A DNA stretch of 5,850 bases from JBGSYN01 sp964412385 (GTDB lineage Bacteria > Pseudomonadota > Alphaproteobacteria > Geminicoccales > Geminicoccaceae), in contig CAYPOV010000288.1 in the NCBI GenBank assembly GCA_964412385.1, positions 1-5,850 of the forward strand. The letters are read 5' to 3'. The position numbers and the translations under genes are program-made. The notes under the pieces are model-generated. The model was not told the DNA's origin. It was given only the letters and a program-made list of their open reading frames with translations, and did not search any database. Position 1 is the first letter of the stretch; every line of letters starts with the position of its first letter. Below are positions 1-5,051 of this stretch, piece after piece.

Positions 1-1563
1 GACAATTTTTCCCTGAAGAAAGCCCGAAAGTGCAGCGTCCTGTTGCTCCATCCTAAGCGAAGCCGCATCAATTCCGCCATGGTAACGGGATGTCGCATCG
101 GCATAGCTCAGCTCGAAATCCGTGATCTTGAGCCGCTTGAGCCAAAGTGGCCCCCCACTATCGGAGCCACCTTCCAGTTCCTGCGGAAGGCTCAAATATT
201 GCCAATTGCTTTCACCATTGTCGCCGGTCTCCAACGCCACCTTTGTTGAGAACAACTCAGCCTGATCAAACGTCAGCTGATCCTGAACGAGATCGACGTA
301 GTTGAAATCGAGTGTAAATTCGTCGAGCTTAAGAAGCGCATCACCTCGCGCCCAATCGGGATTGGCGATTTCAAGTGCATGAATGGCGAGTTTGCTTTCC
401 AGATCCACGACCGTAAACTCGCCATCGATCGCGCGCACGGGCAGCCCGAGACCAGTCAGCGCTTCAAGCTGCACCTTGAAATCCATCGTGCCTATCTTGG
501 CTGCCGTGGGTGGATCCTTGTCGTCGTCTTCTTCATCGCCGTCGGCTTCACTTGGGGGCAGGAGATCAGTCAGGACGAGGTGGTCGCTGCGCAAGGTTCC
601 CTTGTAGTGCCGATCCTCTCGGGGATATCGGAGATCGAGATCGATCGACGCTTTCTGATCCGCGAGCGTTACCTCGAGCCCTGTTGCCTCGAGTCCTTCG
701 ATGCCGCCCTCAACGGTGCCCGACGCCTGAAATGGTCGCGCATTGGGAAATATAGGCTTTAAATCCGGTGCGAGCCTAGTGAATTCGAGAGCCGTCGCAT
801 CCGTCTCGACCTTGTAGGTGAATTTACCATCCGCGATGGCCACACTACCCTCGCCGTCGAATTGAACGCCGCCAAAAACGCCGCCGAGTGTTGCCTCGCT
901 TTGGCCTTTTCCTTCGACAAGCTTGGACAACGAGGCGAGCCCCAAAGTCATATCGAATGGAAATCCCTCGATCTCGCCCACGAGCCTGCCATCGATCCGC
1001 TCATTGTCGGCACCGATAGTGAACCTGGCGTTGGAAAGCTGGAAATCCGTAGCCCCGAACTGATCGGTATGGTGGAGATTCAGGGTCTCAATGGTCAACA
1101 CGCGCAGCGCAACCTTCGGTCCGCTACCACCCGATTGCTGGTCGCTTGCATTCTGATCGTTTCCGACATCGACATCGATATCCCAGTTATCGCCATGTTC
1201 TTGGCTCTCTTGGAGATTGATCACGACGTCGGCCAAACGGACGTCTTCAATGACGATATCGCCTTGCAGAAGAGGAAGAAGTTCAAGTTCAAGGAACACT
1301 GAGCCCAAGGAGGCCAAAGCGTCCGCTCGGCCCCAAGGGGCATTGGCGATGGTAACGTCGGAAAGCCTCAGCGTTGGGCGGTAATCCACGCGGAGATTGA
1401 TTTCGCCGCCGAGTTCGACCTTGCGGCCGATGGCATCACTGAGCCGGACCTCAATCTGTGGCCGGAATCTCGTGAAATCGAGAAAATTGAGAGCGACAAT
1501 GACGGCGAGTGGAATAGCGATCGCGGCAATCACCAATACCCTGATCACGCCGCGCAATGTCAT
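1..1563 (-). CDS. AsmA family envelope protein, C-terminus cut off by window edge
   Basis: The minus-strand frame is open from an ATG at 1563 to the window edge, giving 521 residues with no stop. The C-terminus therefore lies outside. A short basic N-terminus (MTLRGVIR) and one hydrophobic helix at residues 6-25 anchor it in the inner membrane. The next part, with IGRKVELGGEINLRV and then LRLSDVTIANAPWG near residues 40-75, is the hallmark AsmA N-terminus. The rest is repetitive beta-rich sequence typical of the family (SNARFTIGAD, FDGEGSVAIADGKFTY), with a very acidic stretch (EADGDEEDDDKD) at about residues 335-350. AsmA-like proteins are large periplasmic proteins linked to outer-membrane assembly and, for several relatives, to phospholipid transport between membranes. 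The GGGGGA at 1568-1573 is a good ribosome site 4 nt before the ATG, and an upstream in-frame stop limits any extension. It lies 71 bp behind GH3 on the same strand, so co-transcription is likely. The family call is firm; the exact role is unknown. Confidence 0.9.
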   Translation of the reverse strand, partial: MTLRGVIRVLVIAAIAIPLAVIVALNFLDFTRFRPQIEVRLSDAIGRKVELGGEINLRVDYRPTLRLSDVTIANAPWGRADALASLGSVFLELELLPLLQGDIVIEDVRLADVVINLQESQEHGDNWDIDVDVGNDQNASDQQSGGSGPKVALRVLTIETLNLHHTDQFGATDFQLSNARFTIGADNERIDGRLVGEIEGFPFDMTLGLASLSKLVEGKGQSEATLGGVFGGVQFDGEGSVAIADGKFTYKVETDATALEFTRLAPDLKPIFPNARPFQASGTVEGGIEGLEATGLEVTLADQKASIDLDLRYPREDRHYKGTLRSDHLVLTDLLPPSEADGDEEDDDKDPPTAAKIGTMDFKVQLEALTGLGLPVRAIDGEFTVVDLESKLAIHALEIANPDWARGDALLKLDEFTLDFNYVDLVQDQLTFDQAELFSTKVALETGDNGESNWQYLSLPQELEGGSDSGGPLWLKRLKITDFELSYADATSRYHGGIDAASLRMEQQDAALSGFLQGKIV

Positions 1564-1567
1564 AAGA

Positions 1568-1573
1568 TCCCCC
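1568..1573 (-). promoter_or_regulatory. Ribosome binding site of the AsmA-family gene
   Basis: GGGGGA on the minus strand lies 4 nt before the ATG at 1563. It supports this start over the in-frame TTG five codons upstream, which would place the purine run inside the coding region. Confidence 0.55.
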
Positions 1574-1582
1574 GCCAACCGT

Positions 1583-1612
1583 TGCTGCCAAAGACTTAGC
1601 GCTCAGGCAGCA
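1583..1612. repeat. Short inverted repeat between GH3 and the AsmA-family gene
   Basis: TGCTGCC at 1583-1589 and GGCAGCA at 1606-1612 are perfect 7-bp inverted arms around a 16-nt loop, in the 71-bp gap between the GH3 stop and the AsmA start. No T-run follows on either strand, so it does not look like an intrinsic terminator. It could be an RNA processing or stability hairpin in a GH3-AsmA message, or chance. Confidence 0.35.
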
Positions 1613-1634
1613 GGGGACAAGCAAAAGGCTTCGG

Positions 1635-3260
1635 CTAGTGGGGCCGTCCTGTCGCCAGGATTTGCTCGATCACAGCGAAATCGCTCGCGACGCGCGGAAC
1701 CTTGTGCTGACCACCATATTTGCCGCGGGAGCGAAGCCAATGGGTGAAGGTCCCTCTGGGAACGGTATGAACCACGGGAGCCCGAACACCCTGAGGAATG
1801 ATCCGACGTTCCAGATAGTCCTCGTTGGCAACGCCAAGGCGCCGGTCGATTTCATCGGCAAGGGCGATCTCTCGATCCGCCGATAGTGAGCCACCATCGA
1901 CCTCGACAACATAGACGTGACGGCCGAGATGGTCGCGGTTCTTGGAGAACTCGGTTCCCACCGTGAATTCGCCGGTCCCGAGTTCGAGAGCATCGGCAGC
2001 ACCGACGACACATTTCTCAACCAGCTCGCCAGTCAAATGTTCGCCGAACGCCGAGAGCATATAGCTTGTGCGGCCTTTGATGATGATGCGGTGCGGATGG
2101 GTGTCGACGAACTCCACAACATCACCGATGACATAGCTCCAAAGTCCGGCGCATGTCGTTAGCACGATCGCGTAGTCGACACCGGTCTCGACATTGTCGA
2201 CCCAATGGCGTGTCGGATTGGCGGAGTGGAGTTCGCTGACCGGCACGAACTCATAGAACATGCCCGTGTCGAGATTGAGCCGCATCCCCTCACCCGGGCC
2301 GCGATCGGCACTGGCGATGAAGCCCTCGCTCGCCGCATAAACTTCACGGAGCTCGGCATTGCTGCCTTCGAGCAACGACTCGAACCGCTTCTTGTAGGGT
2401 GCGAAGCTCACGCCACCATGAACCAACAGCTGCAGCTCCGGGTAAAAATCGGCAATCCTCGGGTCACCCGTGCCAAAGCGCTCGGCAAGCTTTTCGAACA
2501 TGATCGCGAGCCAGCCTGGCGCACCGCTGATCATGCGGATGTCTTCTTCCACCGATCTTGGCAAGATGCGCGCCATTTTCTGCTCCCAATCGGCAGAAAG
2601 CGCGAGATCCCGCGGCGGGAAGTGGAATGGCTTGCCCCAAATCGGCGTTTCACTCGCAGCGATACCACTGATGTCGCCGCTTTTGATGCCTGGCGCATGC
2701 TCCGTGAGATCGGTGCTGCCGCCGAGGATAAACATCTTGCCGTCGAGCAAACGGCTATCCGGACGGTTGGCGTAGTGATGCACCATCACATCGACCGCGC
2801 CGCGCCGATTGGATTTCACCATGCTGCGCGAACAAGGGATGTATTTGACCTTGCCACTCGACGTTCCGGACGACACCGCAAAATAGGGGAGAAGGCCCGG
2901 CCAGGTGACATCATTGAGAACCGGGAACGCCGCCTTCCAATAATCGTCCCACAACTGGTTATAGGTGCGCAGCGGAACCTGGGCTTGAAACTCGCTCACA
3001 CGTTCAATGTCGGCAAAGCCGTGATCGCGCCCAAACCGGGTTGCCTTAGCCTTTTGGACGAGCATGCGCATCTGGTACTGTTGCACCAATGCCGCATCTT
3101 GACGTGCGAGTGTGATCGAACGCTGCTTGGCATAGGCACGGCCCAGCGCATTCGCACCCGGAAGTGGCGGGCGATGTGTTTTTGCCGGCTCTTTGAACCG
3201 CTTTCTCGCCGGGAGCGCACCGGCACCGCCAAAAGTCAATTGCGCACTTGAAGTGGCCAT
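1635..3260 (-). CDS. GH3 family adenylate-forming enzyme (acyl-acid amido synthetase-like)
   Basis: A complete 541-residue protein with the GH3 signatures in order. The ATP-binding motif SSGTSSGKVKYIP is at 130-142, YAASEG at 308-313, and the WSYVIGD motif at 374-380 is followed by IIIKGRTSYMLSAFGEHL at about 392-408. GGQHKVPR is near the C-terminus (516-523). GH3 enzymes activate a carboxylic acid with ATP to an acyl-adenylate and transfer it to an amino group; plant members conjugate auxin or jasmonate to amino acids. Most bacterial members have no assigned substrate, and none can be read from this sequence. No signal peptide is seen, so it should be cytosolic. The length suits bacterial GH3 proteins (plant ones are nearer 600). 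The ATG at 3260 has only a weak purine stretch (TTGAGACC) upstream. The first ~45 residues are Ala/Pro/Lys-rich and poorly conserved-looking, so the true start could be slightly internal. The AsmA-family gene follows 71 bp downstream. Confidence 0.93.
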   Translation of the reverse strand: MATSSAQLTFGGAGALPARKRFKEPAKTHRPPLPGANALGRAYAKQRSITLARQDAALVQQYQMRMLVQKAKATRFGRDHGFADIERVSEFQAQVPLRTYNQLWDDYWKAAFPVLNDVTWPGLLPYFAVSSGTSSGKVKYIPCSRSMVKSNRRGAVDVMVHHYANRPDSRLLDGKMFILGGSTDLTEHAPGIKSGDISGIAASETPIWGKPFHFPPRDLALSADWEQKMARILPRSVEEDIRMISGAPGWLAIMFEKLAERFGTGDPRIADFYPELQLLVHGGVSFAPYKKRFESLLEGSNAELREVYAASEGFIASADRGPGEGMRLNLDTGMFYEFVPVSELHSANPTRHWVDNVETGVDYAIVLTTCAGLWSYVIGDVVEFVDTHPHRIIIKGRTSYMLSAFGEHLTGELVEKCVVGAADALELGTGEFTVGTEFSKNRDHLGRHVYVVEVDGGSLSADREIALADEIDRRLGVANEDYLERRIIPQGVRAPVVHTVPRGTFTHWLRSRGKYGGQHKVPRVASDFAVIEQILATGRPH

Positions 3261-3290
3261 CTAGGTCTCAACCAAAAACGTGCATAGCGT

Positions 3291-3322
3291 GATCGAGCGA
3301 TATCCGTCGCATTCGCTCGATC
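3291..3322. promoter_or_regulatory. Perfect 10-bp inverted repeat upstream of GH3, operator candidate
   Basis: GATCGAGCGA (3291-3300) and TCGCTCGATC (3313-3322) are exact reverse complements separated by 12 nt. Arm centres are 22 bp apart, about two helical turns, which suits a dimeric regulator binding one face of the DNA. The element ends 30 bp before the GH3 ATG. In a GH3 message beginning upstream it could instead form a 10-bp leader hairpin. No T-run follows directly on either strand, so it is not an intrinsic terminator. Confidence 0.5.
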
Positions 3323-3362
3323 GTCAGATGGCACCGTCAGCCGCGAAACTGAAAACAAACTG

Positions 3363-3379
3363 TGTTGCAGAATGTTGCA
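3363..3379. repeat. Tandem direct repeat TGTTGCA with 10-bp period
   Basis: TGTTGCA occurs at 3363-3369 and again at 3373-3379, spaced by GAA. The 10-bp period is one helical turn, as seen in some activator sites. It lies centrally in the divergent intergenic region. Two short copies can arise by chance. Confidence 0.3.
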
Positions 3380-3476
3380 CGGCACTGCGTTCCGGAACTC
3401 ACAAAGTCCGCGTATTCGGGTGCGCCATCTTTCCGATTCCCCTCCCGCGGTAACGCTCATTTCCAACCTCGATGGC

Positions 3477-3518
3477 AAGGTTCGAACAACGCCGACAACG
3501 GCGCCACGAAGAAACCTT
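3477..3518 (+). other. Possible leader hairpin before the PAS-like gene
   Basis: Three successive pairing blocks are AAGG (3477-3480) with CCTT (3515-3518), TTCG (3481-3484) with CGAA (3507-3510), and CGCCG (3490-3494) with CGGCG (3499-3503) around an ACAA loop. Internal loops separate the blocks. It would fold in the 5' leader 10 nt ahead of the ribosome site, so it could affect translation. It may be chance. Confidence 0.25.
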
Positions 3519-3527
3519 CATCGCCTC

Positions 3528-3535
3528 GAGGAAGA
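3528..3535 (+). promoter_or_regulatory. Ribosome binding site of the PAS-like gene
   Basis: GAGGAAGA lies 7 nt before the ATG at 3543. This strong site decides the start in favour of 3543 over the in-frame ATG at 3372, which would add 57 residues of low-quality, Arg/Ser/Pro-rich sequence. Confidence 0.75.
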
Positions 3536-3542
3536 CTTGTCT

Positions 3543-4022
3543 ATGCGTTGGATCGATAAGCGCCCGCTACCCAAATATCTTCTCGCCGATCAGCCGGGAT
3601 TGGACCTTGCGTACCGATACTGGATGGACAAGCGGACGGGTGGCCTACTGCCCGCGCGTGCCGATGTCGATACGCCTGCATTCAAGCTATTATGTCCAGA
3701 GGGTCTGTGGATCGACACCACGGCGGGCCAAAAAGAGGAATGGCCACTCGGGCCTTTGGCACCCTTTGGTGGCCTCAAGGGCCGGCAGAGCGAGCTTACC
3801 TTGGGGGCGATGGTGCGCGCCGATCTTGGCATGGTCGCCTTCACCGGAACGGCACTGTTCCAGGCGATCCGCATCGCGATGGCCGATGATAACGAGTATC
3901 ACCTGATGATGGCGCTTCCCCACGCCAATGATGGGCGACGGGTCAGCGGTATTTTGATGATCTGCCACCAGGTGACACCTGTCGACATGGTAACAGACCT
4001 CCGCATCAAGACCTTCAACTAG
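3543..4022 (+). CDS. Small PAS-like protein (PAS_5-type), function unknown
   Basis: A complete 159-residue soluble protein. Residues 23-43 (AYRYWMDKRTGGLLPARADVD) fit the start of the PAS_5 family, whose mark is a YW, then G-x-L-P-x-R, then D-x-D spacing. The C-terminal half (TGTALFQAIRI at 101-111 and VSGILMICHQV at 134-144) looks like the final helix and strands of a PAS fold. No kinase, cyclase or DNA-binding domain is attached, so it is a stand-alone sensor-like module of unknown ligand. The middle (residues 50-95) is less typical, so the family call is moderate. The start rests on the GAGGAAGA site. It is divergent from GH3 and overlaps the GNAT gene tail to tail by 8 bp; no terminator is seen directly after its stop. 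Confidence 0.72.
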   Translation: MRWIDKRPLPKYLLADQPGLDLAYRYWMDKRTGGLLPARADVDTPAFKLLCPEGLWIDTTAGQKEEWPLGPLAPFGGLKGRQSELTLGAMVRADLGMVAFTGTALFQAIRIAMADDNEYHLMMALPHANDGRRVSGILMICHQVTPVDMVTDLRIKTFN

Positions 4023-4770
4023 TCGTCTGCATCTCGCCTAAACCTGCCTGGGTATCAGAAGCCTGGCGTCCTTCGGATATGGCTTTCAACGGTACCGGAT
4101 ATCGTTCGTGGTCAGGCATTTCGAGGCAGCTCGATGCGAACTCTTGTCGGTTGATCCAGCAGAGGTAGAGCTTTTCCGGATTACCGAGAGGCGGGAAGAA
4201 GCCGTCCCAACAAAGCTCGACATGCGGATACCCGTAGCTCTGGCGAGGAACCGGGCTGTACTTGAGATGCTCGCGCACAACACCTGTGTTGCGGGCGATA
4301 CCGCTATTGCGAAAACCGAGACCTCTCGAGAGAAACGTCAGCATCATCGAAAGGCCGCGGCCACGCCATTCCGGCGCCACAAAGGTCGAGCCCGAATGGC
4401 TCACATTTTCGCTGAAACCAAAAGTCTTAACCTTCAGTCCCTCGACTTCGCCAAAACCGTCTCGCCGCCAGAGCTTGCCTGATTGCAAGAGTTCATCGAA
4501 ATCGCTGTCGGCGAAGATGCGCTCGGCAGAACAGGCGACCGAGTTATCCTCAGGAGATCGGAGCAGCAGCCAAAAATCCTCCGTCCCCAAATCGACCGCG
4601 CGAGGATCGAAGGTCGGATTGGCGAACGCACCCTGGCTTTCGAGAAATCGGCGAAGATCGTCAAAATCCCGCTCAATCGAGAGGTTGAGACCAAGCTCGG
4701 CAAAATGCTCGAGGATGGAATCAACACCGAGCTGGATCGCGCCGTCAACGTCATCAAGTGACTGCACCAT
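4015..4770 (-). CDS. GNAT family N-acetyltransferase
   Basis: A complete 251-residue protein. Residues 128-152 (STFVAPEWRGRGLSMMLTFL and following) are the GNAT acetyl-CoA-binding motif A, a beta strand followed by R-G-R-G-L-S and a helix. The usual last Gly/Ala of the R-x-x-G-x-G/A loop is Ser141 here. GNAT enzymes move an acyl group from acyl-CoA to an amine; the substrate cannot be predicted. About 120 residues precede the motif, more than in a minimal GNAT domain, so an extra N-terminal region contributes to the fold or substrate site. No membrane segment or signal peptide is seen. I chose the ATG at 4770, preceded by GGGAG with 6-nt spacing, over an in-frame TTG eight codons upstream. 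It lies 279 bp downstream of the EamA gene on the same strand and overlaps the PAS-like gene stop. The last ~20 residues are polar and probably disordered. Confidence 0.85.
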   Translation of the reverse strand: MVQSLDDVDGAIQLGVDSILEHFAELGLNLSIERDFDDLRRFLESQGAFANPTFDPRAVDLGTEDFWLLLRSPEDNSVACSAERIFADSDFDELLQSGKLWRRDGFGEVEGLKVKTFGFSENVSHSGSTFVAPEWRGRGLSMMLTFLSRGLGFRNSGIARNTGVVREHLKYSPVPRQSYGYPHVELCWDGFFPPLGNPEKLYLCWINRQEFASSCLEMPDHERYPVPLKAISEGRQASDTQAGLGEMQTTS

Positions 4771-4776
4771 TCTCGT

Positions 4777-4781
4777 CTCCC
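4777..4781 (-). promoter_or_regulatory. Ribosome binding site of the GNAT gene
   Basis: GGGAG on the minus strand lies 6 nt before the ATG at 4770. It supports that start over the in-frame TTG at 4794. Confidence 0.5.
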
Positions 4782-4840
4782 GAACCGCGAACAAGAGTCA
4801 TTATTTGCGGGTCTCGAAGGCGACGAGGTGAGATCGTGGG

Positions 4841-4891
4841 ATAACGCATTAGTTGAACGAAGTTCGAGCGAATGTAAAGATATTGCGTTAT
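4841..4891. repeat. Inverted repeat ATAACGCA / TGCGTTAT
   Basis: ATAACGCA (4841-4848) and TGCGTTAT (4884-4891) are exact 8-bp inverted arms, 35 nt apart, upstream of the GNAT gene. A smaller palindrome, GAAC-GAA-GTTC (4855-4865), lies between them. The right arm lies inside the neighbouring repeat at 4874-4910, so the two would compete if they fold as RNA. Confidence 0.4.
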
Positions 4892-4910
4892 GTTTGAATC
4901 GTATCTTTAC
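4874..4910. promoter_or_regulatory. Perfect 9-bp inverted repeat, operator or hairpin candidate
   Basis: GTAAAGATA (4874-4882) and TATCTTTAC (4902-4910) are exact reverse complements with a 19-nt spacer, in the AT-richest part of the gap between GNAT and EamA. The arms lie about 105-140 bp before the GNAT start, a reasonable place for a regulator site. No T-run follows, so it is not a terminator. Confidence 0.45.
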
Positions 4911-5051
4911 GCTATTTGTTCGATCGGCCCGTAGGCTCCCAAAAAAGTGATTTTCCTCACAGCGGCAAATCGAGGCCTGGTGCATGGTCGGGGCGCTGAG
5001 GGCTGACATTGACCTGTAAACTTCGGTTTCGGAGCTTGCAGGTCTTTTTTT
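4911..5051 (+). ncRNA. Candidate rightward small RNA ending at the 5011-5051 terminator
   Basis: A strong rightward terminator ends at 5051, yet no rightward gene lies between 4023 and 5010. A short RNA starting somewhere in 4850-4930 is one explanation. Upstream of the terminator there are further local pairings, such as GTGA (4947-4950) with TCAC (4957-4960). I do not recognise it as 6S, SRP, tmRNA or any other known family. The 5' end is a guess; no clear promoter is visible, although TTGAAC at 4853-4858 is a weak -35 candidate. The alternative is a long 3' extension of the PAS-like gene transcript. Confidence 0.3.
5011..5051 (+). terminator. Strong rho-independent terminator, rightward
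   Basis: The arm at 5011-5025 pairs with 5030-5044 around a GTTT loop. Of 15 positions, 12 are Watson-Crick pairs, two are G-U and one is a mismatch (5020/5035). Seven T residues follow at 5045-5051. This is a textbook intrinsic terminator for plus-strand transcription. On the minus strand the hairpin would follow the EamA stop but lacks a T-run, so it would terminate poorly there. The T-run overlaps the EamA stop codon. Confidence 0.85.

Larger units (their letters stand above)
3261..3542. other. Divergent intergenic region between GH3 and the PAS-like gene
   Basis: This 282-bp stretch separates two genes read outward, so it must carry the start signals of both. Visible structure: a perfect 10-bp inverted repeat (3291-3322), a tandem 7-bp direct repeat with 10-bp period (3363-3379), an interrupted hairpin (3477-3518) and a strong ribosome site (3528-3535). 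I see no convincing sigma-70 -35/-10 pair on either strand and no convincing coding sequence. Confidence 0.6.

Noticed and set aside
379..1302. Plus-strand reading frames of 127 and 146 codons on the left
   Set aside because: They are antisense to the continuous AsmA-family frame, which has recognisable family sequence; the plus-strand translations do not.
2205..3251. 348-codon plus-strand reading frame opposite GH3
   Set aside because: It is entirely antisense to a clear GH3 enzyme, has an Arg/His-rich protein with no recognisable domain, and is best explained as a shadow frame.
3435..3439. GANTC methylation sites in the two intergenic regions (also 4896-4900)
   Set aside because: GANTC is expected about once per 256 bp and also occurs in the genes, so there is no enrichment to report.
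3372..3542. 57-residue N-terminal extension of the PAS-like protein
   Set aside because: The strong GAGGAAGA site fits the ATG at 3543, the extension has no family similarity, and it would run over the structured intergenic region.
3969..3981. Palindrome CAGGTGACACCTG
   Set aside because: It lies in the end of the PAS-like coding sequence, explained by the codons there, with no T-run on either strand; probably chance.
4771..4794. In-frame TTG start for GNAT eight codons upstream
   Set aside because: The ATG at 4770 has a good ribosome site at proper spacing; the TTG has none.
4855..4869. LexA-like GAAC-N7-GAGC
   Set aside because: It departs from the alphaproteobacterial GAAC-N7-GAAC pattern at one base, a match expected by chance, and no SOS gene is adjacent.
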